Assembly (NCBI RefSeq): GCF_030816915.1
Contig: NZ_JAUSYN010000002.1
Coordinates: 7,267,501 to 7,331,500, forward strand
Source: Streptomyces sp. B3I8
GTDB lineage: Bacteria; Actinomycetota; Actinomycetes; Streptomycetales; Streptomycetaceae
DNA length: 64,000 nt
Direction: 5' to 3'
Part shown: in pieces, positions 24,699-32,627 of the stretch
How the letters are laid out: each line of letters starts with the position of its first letter
How positions within the stretch are numbered: position 1 is the first letter of the stretch
Notes under the pieces: generated by a model
Seen by the model: the letters and a program-made list of their open reading frames with translations, nothing else
Told to the model about the DNA's origin: nothing
Database searches by the model: none
Translations under genes and position numbers: made by a program

Positions 24699-26022
24699 CG
24701 TCGGCCAGTCCCTGCTGACCGGCGATGTTCGCGTGGATGCCGTCCCCCAGGTCGTACGCCGGGTTGATGCTGTTCGGCTTCACCGGGTCCGCCAGCACCT
24801 GGTCGAAGGGGAGGACGCCGTCACAGGTGCCGGTGCAGTCGTTCCATGTGGAGACGAACGTGCCGACGGTGTGCCGGTCGCGGTTGTTCTGGTCGCTGTA
24901 GCCGGGGCGGGGGGTGATGGGGGTGACGTACACCTTGATCCCCGCGTCCCGTAGCCGCTGGAAGACCTCGCGGTAGCCGGCCAGGATCTGGTCGGCGTCG
25001 CAGCGGTTCGCGAGGTCGTTGGTGCCGTAGTAGTAGAGGACGCCGGTGACTCCGTGCAGCGCGAGGACGTCGCGCTCGAGGCGGGAGACGGCGTCCAGGC
25101 CGCGGATGGAGTCGCCGTTGCCCGGGCAGGTCGCGGCGCTGGTGGTGCCTCCGATGCCGGCGTTGGCGACGGCGAACTGCCGCGAGGCGGGGAGCTCGGC
25201 GGTGATCCGCCGGGCCAGGTCGTCCGTCCAGCGCAGGTTCTCACCCGGACGCTCGCAGCCGGGACCGCAACTGGTGGACCCGGTGCCGTCCACGACGGAG
25301 CTGCCGAAGGCGACGAGGCTGCCGCGCAGCCGGGTGTTGTGCACGTCGACGGCGCTCACCAGGTAGGTGGACTCCGTCGTCTCGGTGTACGCGTCGCCGC
25401 TCGCGTCGGCGGTGTGGTCGCCGGAACCCGGCGGGGTGAGGTAGTTGGTGCGGAACGCACTGTCGTGGCGGCCCGCGGGCGCCGTGCCGGAGACGGAGAG
25501 CGACACCGCGACGTCGCCCTGGGCCCCGGTCCTGAGCCGGGCGCTGTCGCTCCACACCTCGCCGTGGGCCGGGACGACCACCGTGCGCCGGCCGTCGAAG
25601 GTGACGGTGCGCGGGGCGCCTTCCGTCGCCGCGCTCTTGCCGTCGGTGAGCGCCACCGTGGCCGCGTCGACGGTGAGGGGAGTGTCGCCGAAGGTGTTCT
25701 GGATGCGCACGCGCAGCGCGTCACCTCCCTGGCTGAGGTGAGTGATCATCCGTACGGACCGGTCGCGCAGAGGGGTGCTGGAGAGATGCTGCTGGGAGGT
25801 GGCCCAGGAGGTGAACCAGCCGTGTTCATGGGCGCGTTGGCCGGAGGCGGCCTCGGCGGCCACGGCGGGGGCGGCGGCGGTCGTCGCGGAGGTGACCAGG
25901 ACGGACGAGGCCGCGGCCAGCGCCAGGGCGGCGGCGACGCGTCCGGCGCGGGAGGCCCGGGAGGCCCGGGAGGCCCGGGAGGCCCGGGAGGAGTCGAGCA
26001 CGCGGATGAGAAGTGGACGCAT
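24655..26022 (-). CDS. Secreted SGNH/GDSL hydrolase
   Basis: A 455-residue secreted esterase-type enzyme. The signal peptide has an n-region expanded by SRA repeats (residues 11-26), a hydrophobic core and APAVAAEA. The SGNH domain (residues 210-450) shows block I as VAFGSSVVDG (GSS instead of GDS, keeping the nucleophile Ser), an Asn block at NAGIGGTT, block III GTNDLA and block V DGIHAN with the catalytic Asp-His. Two Cys pairs (STSCGPGC, DCTGTC) suggest disulfides. The preceding 150 residues form a beta-rich domain. Targets could be acetylated polysaccharides or lipids; not determinable. Confidence 0.85.
   Translation of the reverse strand: MRPLLIRVLDSSRASRASRASRASRAGRVAAALALAAASSVLVTSATTAAAPAVAAEAASGQRAHEHGWFTSWATSQQHLSSTPLRDRSVRMITHLSQGGDALRVRIQNTFGDTPLTVDAATVALTDGKSAATEGAPRTVTFDGRRTVVVPAHGEVWSDSARLRTGAQGDVAVSLSVSGTAPAGRHDSAFRTNYLTPPGSGDHTADASGDAYTETTESTYLVSAVDVHNTRLRGSLVAFGSSVVDGTGSTSCGPGCERPGENLRWTDDLARRITAELPASRQFAVANAGIGGTTSAATCPGNGDSIRGLDAVSRLERDVLALHGVTGVLYYYGTNDLANRCDADQILAGYREVFQRLRDAGIKVYVTPITPRPGYSDQNNRDRHTVGTFVSTWNDCTGTCDGVLPFDQVLADPVKPNSINPAYDLGDGIHANIAGQQGLADVISLPMLASSAARR
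25950..25985. repeat. Four tandem gggaggccc units in a signal-peptide coding region
   Basis: Four perfect 9-bp copies plus a partial fifth encode the repeated SRA tripeptide in the n-region of the GDSL hydrolase. Confidence 0.9.
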
Positions 26023-26430
26023 GGGGGTGCCTTCCGACGTGAGCGGACGGGTGCGGTCATCTGCGGGCGGGGCGGGCGGTGGTGCGCATCCGGTCCAGTC
26101 CGGTCCGGTCCTCTTCCCTTCGTCGGTGCGAGCTGCGAGCTGCGTGCCTTGTGCTCCGTCGGTGGCGGCGGCCGGCCGCGCACCGCGAGAATCGCGCGGC
26201 CGGCCGCCGCAACCCCGCACCGGCTCCCCGCAGGCACCTTTCACCACGCGCGACGCTGCGATGACTTCCGCATCCTAGACACCGACACCGCCTCCCGGAA
26301 CAGGGCCGTGTGCGCCGTCGGCGGGGTGGGCAGGACATGACGGAGGGGTTGATCATGTTGTGCGACAAAGAGAGCCGGGCTGCGGCCCGCACTGTCTCCG
26401 TGTGCCGAACGCGGGGAAGCGAGGCGGACG
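26023..26430. other. Intergenic region with a strong hairpin
   Basis: This 408-bp gap between divergent genes holds a very stable hairpin (26165-26210). No gene or RNA family is recognised. Confidence 0.6.
26165..26210. terminator. 17-bp perfect stem-loop in a divergent intergenic gap
   Basis: Arms gcggcggccggccgcgc (26165-26181) and its complement (26194-26210) with a 12-nt loop. It is about 145 bp upstream of the GDSL start, so it is not a simple gene-end terminator unless an unseen transcript ends here. Confidence 0.5.
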
Positions 26431-26964
26431 TTGAGCGTGGAGGCAATGGCGGAGCTCGCGGAGCGGGTGGCGCTCGTCGACGTGTGCGTCAAGCCCATGG
26501 CGACCAGAGCCGTGGACTTCACCGATCCCGACTGGAGGCGCACGGTGCGGGAAGCCCCGCACCCGCTGGACGAGGCGGGGGTCCGGACCGAGGCCGAGGC
26601 CGCGCTGCGGGAAGTGCTCCGCCGGTACGAGGAGGGCGGGGAGGACGTCCGGGCGGCCCTGCGCACGCTCTTGGAGCGCTGCGCTTCCTTCCGCTGGGCG
26701 GCGACGCTGCCCTTCCCGCACACGGCAGAAGGGTTCACCCAACGCCTGCTGGAGGTGGCGGTCGTCGACCAGGGCGACGACGCCCGGGACATGATGGTCG
26801 ACCTGGACCACCTGTGCGGGCAGGCACGGGACGCCGGCGTCGACATGCGGCCGCTGCTCCTGACCGTGGCCGAACTCTCCAGCGACATGGACAAGTACGG
26901 GATGGGCTCCACCCGGGCGATCCTGCGCCGGGCGGCGTCCAGGGAGCCCTGCGGGCTCTGGTGA
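26431..26964 (+). CDS. Hypothetical helical protein
   Basis: A 177-residue mostly helical soluble protein that I do not recognise. It has an Asp/Trp-containing N-terminal half (VDFTDPDWRRTV), a Glu/Arg-rich middle (EAALREVLRRYEEGGEDVRAALRT) and a conserved-looking C-terminal region (LLLTVAELSSDMDKYGMGSTRAIL). Codon usage is typical, which supports expression. The start is uncertain: TTG 26431, GTG 26437 or ATG 26446, the last having GGAGG too close. It is convergent with the MerR gene across a strong bidirectional terminator. Confidence 0.6.
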   Translation: MSVEAMAELAERVALVDVCVKPMATRAVDFTDPDWRRTVREAPHPLDEAGVRTEAEAALREVLRRYEEGGEDVRAALRTLLERCASFRWAATLPFPHTAEGFTQRLLEVAVVDQGDDARDMMVDLDHLCGQARDAGVDMRPLLLTVAELSSDMDKYGMGSTRAILRRAASREPCGLW

Positions 26965-27034
26965 CCGCGGGCGCGGCGGCATCCGGCACCGCGCCCGCGT
27001 ACGTCCGGTGGCCGTGCCCGGCGTGCACCCGGTG

Positions 27035-27068
27035 ACCGGTCAGGCCCTCCGGGGAGGGCCTGACCGGT
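27035..27068. terminator. Bidirectional terminator
   Basis: Perfect 16-bp arms separated by two bases lie between the convergent hypothetical and MerR genes. Confidence 0.75.
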
Positions 27069-27077
27069 GCCTCCGCG

Positions 27078-27899
27078 TCAGGCCGGTATCACCGGGACCT
27101 GCAGTTCCGTCACCCAGGCGTCGCGGTCCTCGGGGCATTCCAGGTTGATCTCGCGGGGGTAGCCCGTCGGGCGGTAGCGGTGGGTGTCGCTCCAGCGGGC
27201 CAGGGCCTGGGCGGTGGAGAGGACGGTGTCCATCGAGCCGTGGTGCACGACGGTCGCCGCCCGCTCCAGGGCCGGCAGGTCGAGGACGCGGACGTCGCCG
27301 TCCCGGACGGGGACGGAGACCTGGACGGCGGCGTGGACGGTGATCCGGCCGCCTCCCTCGGGTGCGTCCTCGTAGTGGGCGACACCGGGGCCCGTGGGCC
27401 TGATACCCGCCGCCTCCAGGCGACGGAACAGTTCGTCGTAGAGCGGGCCGATGACCGGCCCGATGTCCGCGGGCCCGAAGCTCGCGGCTGTGGCGGTCAG
27501 TTCCGCCACCCGGACCGCCGGGACCTTCTTGAGGACGACGTCGTTCGTGGGCATCTGCCCCTCGCTCTCGATCGCTCGGAGCCTCGCCTCGACCTGGACC
27601 AGCCGCGCCCGTGCCGCGTCCACGGCGCTCTCCAGCTCGGCCCGCCGCAGCCGCAGCATGCCGCGCAGCTCCTCGGCGCCGACCTTCTCGTCCACGATGT
27701 CCCGGACCTGCCGAAGGGTGAAGCCGAGCTCCTTCAGCGCGATGATCCGGTTCAGGCGGGCGAGTTGGGCGGCGGTGTAGTGGCGGTAGCCGGTGGCGGG
27801 GTCGACGTGGGCCGGGCGCAGCAGACCGGTCGCGTCGTAGTGCCGCAGCATCCGGACCGAGACGCGGCCGTGCCGGGCGAAGTCTCCGATGGTGAACAT
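27078..27899 (-). CDS. MerR-family regulator with GyrI-like effector domain
   Basis: A 273-residue regulator. Residues 1-75 are the MerR HTH and wing (MFTIGDFARHGRVSVRMLRHYDATGLL, YRHYTAAQLARLN), residues 80-115 the coiled coil, and residues 125-273 a GyrI/AraC-effector-like drug-binding domain (LKKVPAVRVAELTATA, VHHGSMDTV, YREINLECPEDRDAWVTELQVPV-like end). Such BmrR/TipA-type proteins sense cationic or bulky drugs. The ATG at 27899 follows cggag and a MerR-type palindrome. No exporter is adjacent, so it may control only itself or distant genes. Confidence 0.85.
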   Translation of the reverse strand: MFTIGDFARHGRVSVRMLRHYDATGLLRPAHVDPATGYRHYTAAQLARLNRIIALKELGFTLRQVRDIVDEKVGAEELRGMLRLRRAELESAVDAARARLVQVEARLRAIESEGQMPTNDVVLKKVPAVRVAELTATAASFGPADIGPVIGPLYDELFRRLEAAGIRPTGPGVAHYEDAPEGGGRITVHAAVQVSVPVRDGDVRVLDLPALERAATVVHHGSMDTVLSTAQALARWSDTHRYRPTGYPREINLECPEDRDAWVTELQVPVIPA

Positions 27900-27918
27900 G
27901 ATGTCTCCGAGTCGACCG

Positions 27919-27940
27919 CCTGACACGGTGTGAGGGTCAA
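27919..27940 (-). promoter_or_regulatory. MerR-type operator overlapping a TTGACC -35
   Basis: A 17-bp near-palindrome (cctgacacggtgtgagg, 27919-27935) abuts TTGACC on the minus strand (27940-27935) upstream of the MerR gene. MerR proteins characteristically bind between -35 and -10. Confidence 0.55.
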
Positions 27941-27992
27941 GACACCGTCCGGTGCCCTCCCACACCGTCCGACGCCATCAGGACTTCTTCGG

Positions 27993-28034
27993 TGCCCGCT
28001 GCCCGGTGCCCGCTGCCCGCTGCCCGGTGTCCGG
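27993..28034. repeat. Six tandem 7-bp units
   Basis: tgcccgc/tgcccgg variants run end to end between the MerR and TetR genes. Confidence 0.8.
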
Positions 28035-28050
28035 TGCTCCGGGGTGCGGC

Positions 28051-28641
28051 TCAGGGCTCCTGGCGCTCCGCGCGCACGCCGTCGATCACCATGTCCAGGA
28101 GCCGGCGCGCCTGTTCGTCGTCGGCCCGGTGCTCGGTGGCCAGCGCGATGGTGCCGACGAGCGCGAGCAGGTCCTCGACGCGGACGCCGGGGCGCGCCGC
28201 GCCCGACAGCTGTGCCCGCCGCAGCAGTTCACCGGCCGCGTCGGCGATCATCGTGGTGCAGCCCTCGTTCCGCCGCACCGGCTCGGGGTCCCGGTCGTCG
28301 TGCGCCAGCGAGGCGGCCAGACCTCGGCAGGTGGCCGCGTAGGCGTTGAAGTCCCGCAGCCAGGAGAACAGGGCGGTGCCGGGCTCGCTCTCCTGCGCGT
28401 GCTGCCGCGCCTTGGCACAGAGCGCCTCGACGCGGTCGTGGAAGACGGCCTCCAGCAGGGACCGCCGGGACGGGAAGTGCCGGTGCAGGGTGGCCGAGCC
28501 CACGCCCGCCCGGCGGGCGATCTCCTCCAGGGAGGCGCCGGCCCCATGGACCGCGAACGCCTCCTGGGCGGTGGTGAGGATGCGCTCCCGGTTGCGCCGG
28601 GCGTCGGCGCGCAGGGGCCGGCGCGCTGCGGTGTCGGGCAC
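28051..28641 (-). CDS. TetR/AcrR-family repressor
   Basis: A 196-residue regulator with the HTH near residues 20-62 (ILTTAQEAFAVHGAGASLEEIARRAGVGSATLHRHFPSR) and a C-terminal ligand domain (FSWLRDFNAYAATCRGLAASL). GTG start with aggaag upstream. No divergent enzyme gene is adjacent: the next gene upstream, an ECF sigma, is divergent but carries its own ECF-type promoter. The target is unknown; autoregulation is likely. Confidence 0.85.
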   Translation of the reverse strand: MPDTAARRPLRADARRNRERILTTAQEAFAVHGAGASLEEIARRAGVGSATLHRHFPSRRSLLEAVFHDRVEALCAKARQHAQESEPGTALFSWLRDFNAYAATCRGLAASLAHDDRDPEPVRRNEGCTTMIADAAGELLRRAQLSGAARPGVRVEDLLALVGTIALATEHRADDEQARRLLDMVIDGVRAERQEP

Positions 28642-28775
28642 GGTCGCTTCCTGCCTTCGCCAAGTGGGGTACCTCTCCGCGAGAGTAGCGGACCGTGAAC
28701 GGGGCGCCGCCCGGCTCCCTCCCGGCGTGGCACCGGCGCTGCGGCGCGACGCGGGCGTCGAGGCGGACCTGTAGA

Positions 28776-28790
28776 TGTGACCGGCATCAC
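28776..28790. promoter_or_regulatory. CRP-like palindrome
   Basis: TGTGA-CCGGCA-TCAC resembles the Crp/Fnr half-site pair and is centred about 50 bp before the predicted sigma-gene transcription start. Confidence 0.35.
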
Positions 28791-28797
28791 CCGCAGG

Positions 28798-28825
28798 GGA
28801 AAACCCGGCGGCCGTGCCCGGCGTC
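28798..28825 (+). promoter_or_regulatory. ECF-type promoter of the sigma-factor operon
   Basis: GGAAAAC (28798-28804), 17 bp, CGTC (28822-28825). This matches the GGAAC...CGTC pattern of ECF sigma promoters and predicts a transcript starting at or next to the GTG at 28834. Confidence 0.6.
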
Positions 28826-28833
28826 TAGAAGGC

Positions 28834-29394
28834 GTGAGTTCACGGAGGAAGGCACCGGGCGAGCTGGACGAGGAAGGGCTCGTCCGGCTCGTGGCCAAGG
28901 GTGACCGGGGCGCGTTCGAGGAGTTGTACCGGCGTACCGCGCCGTCGCTGGCCGTACGGCTGCGCCGGCGGTGCGCGGACGAGCAGATCGTCGCCGAGGT
29001 CATGCAGGAGACGTACCTCGCGGTGTGGCGCGCGGCCGGCGCGTTCGCCGGGAGCGCGGCCGGGGGCAGCGCCGTCGGCTGGCTGTGGACGATCGCCGCG
29101 CGCCGCCTCGTCGACGCGTTCCGGCGCCGCGCCCACCACGCGGAGCCGCCGCCCGCGGCCGCCCCGCGCACCGCGGCGCCCGCCGCCGAGGAGGAGGCGC
29201 TCGCGGCGGCCGTCGGCGGCGACGTCGGGGACGCGCTGCGCCGTCTCGCTCCGGAACTGCGGCAGGTGCTGCAGGCCCTGGTCCTCGACGGCATGTCCGT
29301 CCGGGAGACGGCCGTCCTGCTCGGGCTGCCCGAGGGAACCGTCAAGACCCGCGCCCGCCGGGCCCGGATCGCGATGCGGAAGGCACTGGCATGA
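28834..29394 (+). CDS. ECF-type RNA polymerase sigma factor
   Basis: A 186-residue sigma-70-family protein with region 2 (GDRGAFEELYRRTAPSLAVRL, MQETYLAVWR) and region 4 (LRQVLQALVLDGMSVRETAVLLGLPEGTVKTRARRAR with its HTH), joined by an Ala/Pro linker. The frame allows a GTG at 28777, but GTG 28834 is preferred because an ECF promoter ends just upstream and predicts a leaderless message. Its stop overlaps the start of the zinc-finger anti-sigma gene. It likely activates its own operon, including the ABC exporter. Confidence 0.85.
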   Translation: MSSRRKAPGELDEEGLVRLVAKGDRGAFEELYRRTAPSLAVRLRRRCADEQIVAEVMQETYLAVWRAAGAFAGSAAGGSAVGWLWTIAARRLVDAFRRRAHHAEPPPAAAPRTAAPAAEEEALAAAVGGDVGDALRRLAPELRQVLQALVLDGMSVRETAVLLGLPEGTVKTRARRARIAMRKALA

Positions 29395-30269
29395 ACGGCA
29401 GGGGAGGGGACGGCATGGGCACCAACGGCATGGGCGGGCACGGCAGTGGTGGCGCGCACGGGGAACACGCGTCACCGCCGCTCCTGGACGCCTACGCGCG
29501 CGGCGTCGCGGACTGTCTCGCCGACGACGAGGTGTGGGCCCTGGAGGCACACCTGGAGGAGTGCCGGACGTGCCGCGACCGGCTGTCGGCCGTCGTGGAC
29601 GCCCGGGCCCCGGCGGTGGCGGCACTGGTCGACACCGTGTGGTCGGACCTCGGACCCCGACTGGCCGCGATCCCCCCGCTGCCCCACCGGCGGCGGTGGC
29701 CCGCACGCCTGTCGCGGTGGACGACGCCGGTGATGGTGCCGTGGCTGGCCATGACGGTGACCGTGACCCTGCTTGCGCTGCTCCTCGACCGGATCGGCAC
29801 CGGCGAGGCGCCGCTCGTGCTCCTGCTGGCCCCCGTCCTGCCCGTGCTCGGCGTCGCCGCGTCGTGGTCGCGCGGCCTGGACCCGGCGTACGAGCTGACG
29901 GCCTCCGCACCGAGGGCGGGGCTGCACCTGGTGCTGCGGCGCACCACCGCCGTGCTCGCCGTGGTCGTGCCCGCGCTGCTCGCGGGCGGGTGGGCGACGG
30001 GGGTGACGGCCGGACAGTGGCTGCTGCCCTGTCTGGCCTTCACCTCCGCGACCCTGGCGCTCGGCGGCGTCATCGGCGTCACCCGCGCCGCCGTGTCCCT
30101 GGTGACCGTGTGGGCCGCCGTGATCGTGACACCGGCCCTGACCGCCGGCCGTACCACCGCCGTCCTGCAGACGGCCGCGCTGCCCGGATGGGGACTGGTC
30201 CTCGCCCTCACCACCACGGTCGTCCTCGCCCGCAGGGGCGCGTACGCCGTGCTGGGAGCCCATCGATGA
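29391..30269 (+). CDS. Membrane anti-sigma factor with zinc-finger (zf-HC2-like) domain
   Basis: A 292-residue protein. The N-terminus is Gly/Met/His-rich (residues 1-27). The HLEECRTCRD segment near residue 57 is the H-x3-C-x2-C zinc-binding anti-sigma motif. Five to six membrane helices follow from residue 110 (TPVMVPWLAMTVTVTLLALL onward). ATG overlaps the sigma stop by 4 bp, so stoichiometric co-synthesis is expected. It probably holds the sigma factor at the membrane until a signal acts. The multi-helix part is longer than in single-span anti-sigmas. Confidence 0.85.
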   Translation: MNGRGGDGMGTNGMGGHGSGGAHGEHASPPLLDAYARGVADCLADDEVWALEAHLEECRTCRDRLSAVVDARAPAVAALVDTVWSDLGPRLAAIPPLPHRRRWPARLSRWTTPVMVPWLAMTVTVTLLALLLDRIGTGEAPLVLLLAPVLPVLGVAASWSRGLDPAYELTASAPRAGLHLVLRRTTAVLAVVVPALLAGGWATGVTAGQWLLPCLAFTSATLALGGVIGVTRAAVSLVTVWAAVIVTPALTAGRTTAVLQTAALPGWGLVLALTTTVVLARRGAYAVLGAHR

Positions 30270-30388
30270 CGACGGACAACGGCACCCGACAGCGACGAAC
30301 AACGACGCCCGACAACGCCGACGACCCCCGACAGCGACGACGACAACAAGAACGACGCCCGACAGCGACAACAAGGAGGACCCCCGCA
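30268..30388 (+). other. 121-nt run without any T, upstream of the ABC ATPase
   Basis: From the second base of the anti-sigma stop codon to the A of the next ATG there is no T on the coding strand. It contains cccgacagcgac three times (30285, 30327, 30358) and ends in the ribosome-binding site aaggagg (30374-30380). It would give a U-free, weakly structured mRNA spacer. Confidence 0.8.
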
Positions 30389-31206
30389 TGACGCCCATGA
30401 CGCCCGCGGTGAGCGCGGCCGATCTCGCGCCGACGGCTTACGCCTGGGAGATCCGGGCCACCGGCCTGAAGGTCAGGGCCGGCCGGAAACGCATGGCGGT
30501 CGACGGCCTCGACCTGTCGCTCGGTACCGGAGTGCACGGCCTGCTCGGCCCCAACGGCGCCGGCAAGACGACCCTCATCCGCGCCCTGGCCACCGTGCTG
30601 CGCCCTGCCGGCGGCACCCTGGAACTGCTCGGCGAAACCGTGGGCGGCAGGGGCGAACACCGTACGCTGCGCCGCCGGATCGGCTATCTGCCGCAGGAGT
30701 TCGGCTACTACAAGCGCTTCACGGTGCGCGAGTTCGTCGAGTACATGGCGTGGCTGAAGGAGGTGCCCAAGAAGGACGTCCCCGGCGCCGTGCAGCGCGC
30801 CGTCGAGCGGGTGGGCCTCGCCGACCGCGCCGACGCCCGCATGAAGACCTTGTCCGGCGGCATGGTGCGCCGGGCCGGCATCGCCCAGGCACTCGTCAAC
30901 GACCCGGCGGTGCTGCTCCTCGACGAGCCGACGGCCGGCCTGGACCCGGCGCAGCGGGTGCGGTTTCGCGAACTGCTGCAGGAACTCGGCACCGACACCT
31001 GTGTCGTCGTCTCCACCCACCTGGTCGAGGACGTGGGCGCCGCCTGTACCCATGTGGTGCTCCTCGCCGAGGGCCGGCTGGTCTTCCGGGGCACCCCGAG
31101 GGAACTTGCCGCGGCCGGCGGGCCCGAGCACGTGGGCGACAGCCCGCTGGAGCGTGGTTACTCGGCGCTGCTGCTGAGCCCCGGCCGGGAAGGGGGCTCC
31201 TGGTGA
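30388..31206 (+). CDS. ABC transporter ATP-binding protein
   Basis: A 272-residue nucleotide-binding subunit with Walker A GPNGAGKTT, Q-loop LPQEFGYY, signature LSGGMVRR, Walker B VLLLDEPTAGLDP and H-loop STHLVED. The order and sequence fit drug/antibiotic- or copper-export (NosF/CcmA-like) type ATPases. aaggagg lies eight bases before the ATG. It pairs with the permease that overlaps its stop (GTGA) and is in the sigma/anti-sigma operon. The substrate is unknown. Confidence 0.9.
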   Translation: MTPMTPAVSAADLAPTAYAWEIRATGLKVRAGRKRMAVDGLDLSLGTGVHGLLGPNGAGKTTLIRALATVLRPAGGTLELLGETVGGRGEHRTLRRRIGYLPQEFGYYKRFTVREFVEYMAWLKEVPKKDVPGAVQRAVERVGLADRADARMKTLSGGMVRRAGIAQALVNDPAVLLLDEPTAGLDPAQRVRFRELLQELGTDTCVVVSTHLVEDVGAACTHVVLLAEGRLVFRGTPRELAAAGGPEHVGDSPLERGYSALLLSPGREGGSW

Positions 31207-32627
31207 ACGTCCCTGTCCTGCGTACCGAGTTGAACACCACCGTCCTGCGTACCGAGTTGAGGCGCTCCGTCGCCCCCTGGGCCGGAGCAGCCGTCCTCAC
31301 GGGCGCGCTCGCGTTCCTGTATCTGATCGACGGCTCCTGGTGGCGGGGCGGCACGGCCTGGACGGCCCAGTGGACCTCCCTGGCCCTGTGGACCCGCGGC
31401 CTGCTCTTCTACCTGTGGCCGCTCACCGTGGGCCTCGGCGCGCTGCAAGGGCTGCGCGACCACCGCTCCCGGATGCCCGAACTGCTGTCGAGCACCCCGA
31501 GGCCCGCATGGCAGCGTGCGGCGGTGCCGGCCGGCGCGACGGCGCTCGCACTGGCCTGCGCGTACGTGCTGCTCGTCCTCGTGGGCGGGGTGCAGGTGTT
31601 CGCCCACACCGACTACACGCACCTCGGGTGGCTGCCCATCGCAACTGTGGGAGCGCTGTCCCTGGTCGCGGGAGCCGTGCTCGGCATGGGGGTCGCACGG
31701 GCGCTGCCCTCCATGCTCACCCCGCCCGCGCTGACGATGGCGGCCTTCACGTTCACCGTCCTGATGAACGCGTCCCTGGGCCACACCGAGACCGCCGCAC
31801 CGAACGGCGTCCCCGAATCCGAGCCCAACCGTCTCTCCCTGCTGTCGCCGACGGTGGAGGAGGTGCACAACGTCTTCGTCACGCTCTCCGCCTCCGTGCA
31901 CGTCGGGCAGACGCTCTGGCTGCTCGGCCTGGCCGCGACCGGTTTCACCCTGCTCGTCGCGGCGACCCCGCGCACCCGGCTGCTCGCCGTGACACCCGCC
32001 CTCGCCGGGGCTGTCCTCGCACTCCTGGTCCTCCCCGCCGACCCGCAACGGATGTACGTCGTCGACGAGTCGGCCGCCACCCCGGTGTGCGACGGTCCGG
32101 TCTGCGTGGCCCGGGTGCACCGGGAGCGGCTCGCCGAGGTCGCCGGCCCCGGAAGGAAGGCACTGCGCCTGCTGCACGACGCCCTCGGCGACCGCGCCCC
32201 CGATACCGTCCGTGAGAACACCGCCGTCCAGCCGGACGGCACCACACCGCGGTGGTCCCGCGACACCGTGCTGTTCGGCTTCGACGACGGCCTCGTCGGC
32301 GGCGCGAAGGGCGAGGAACTGACCCGGGCCCTGGTCGCGGAGGGCATGGCGCCGGACTGCACGCCCGTGGGCTGGAGCGGCGTCGGCGGGGACCTGTACG
32401 CGCAGGCGGTCGCGGTGGGCTGGGTCCTCGGGGACCTGAAACCGCTCCCCGGCACGGAGGCGTCGGGGCTGCACCACCAGGTCGACGCCCAGGCCCGCCC
32501 GGTGTGGAAGAAGCTCCGGGCACTGCCCCGGGCGGAGCAGCTCTCCCGGATCGGGGCGATGCGCGACGCCGCGTTCTCCTGCGAGGGCGACGCGTTCGAC
32601 GCGCTCAAGGGCGGTGGGTCCCGGTGA
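31203..32627 (+). CDS. ABC-2-like permease with large extracytoplasmic/soluble C-terminal region
   Basis: A 474-residue protein. Six hydrophobic segments lie in residues 18-285 (AAVLTGALAFLYLI, LLFYLWPLTVGLG, LALACAYVLLVLVGGV and others). A 190-residue hydrophilic C-terminal domain with four Cys (TPVCDGPVCVARVHRERL, DCTPVG, FSCEGD) follows. Residues 5-19 carry a duplicated VLRTEL from a 19-bp direct repeat. GTG overlaps the ATPase stop. The C-terminal domain is unrecognised and could sense the envelope stress that triggers the sigma factor (inference). Confidence 0.8.
   Translation: MNVPVLRTELNTTVLRTELRRSVAPWAGAAVLTGALAFLYLIDGSWWRGGTAWTAQWTSLALWTRGLLFYLWPLTVGLGALQGLRDHRSRMPELLSSTPRPAWQRAAVPAGATALALACAYVLLVLVGGVQVFAHTDYTHLGWLPIATVGALSLVAGAVLGMGVARALPSMLTPPALTMAAFTFTVLMNASLGHTETAAPNGVPESEPNRLSLLSPTVEEVHNVFVTLSASVHVGQTLWLLGLAATGFTLLVAATPRTRLLAVTPALAGAVLALLVLPADPQRMYVVDESAATPVCDGPVCVARVHRERLAEVAGPGRKALRLLHDALGDRAPDTVRENTAVQPDGTTPRWSRDTVLFGFDDGLVGGAKGEELTRALVAEGMAPDCTPVGWSGVGGDLYAQAVAVGWVLGDLKPLPGTEASGLHHQVDAQARPVWKKLRALPRAEQLSRIGAMRDAAFSCEGDAFDALKGGGSR
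31215..31260. repeat. 19-bp exact direct repeat in coding DNA
   Basis: gtcctgcgtaccgagttga occurs at 31215-31233 and 31242-31260 (period 27), duplicating nine codons at the permease N-terminus. Confidence 0.95.

Noticed and set aside
27993..28034. Short repeat array considered as CRISPR
   Set aside because: Units of 7 bp without spacers; no cas genes anywhere in the window.
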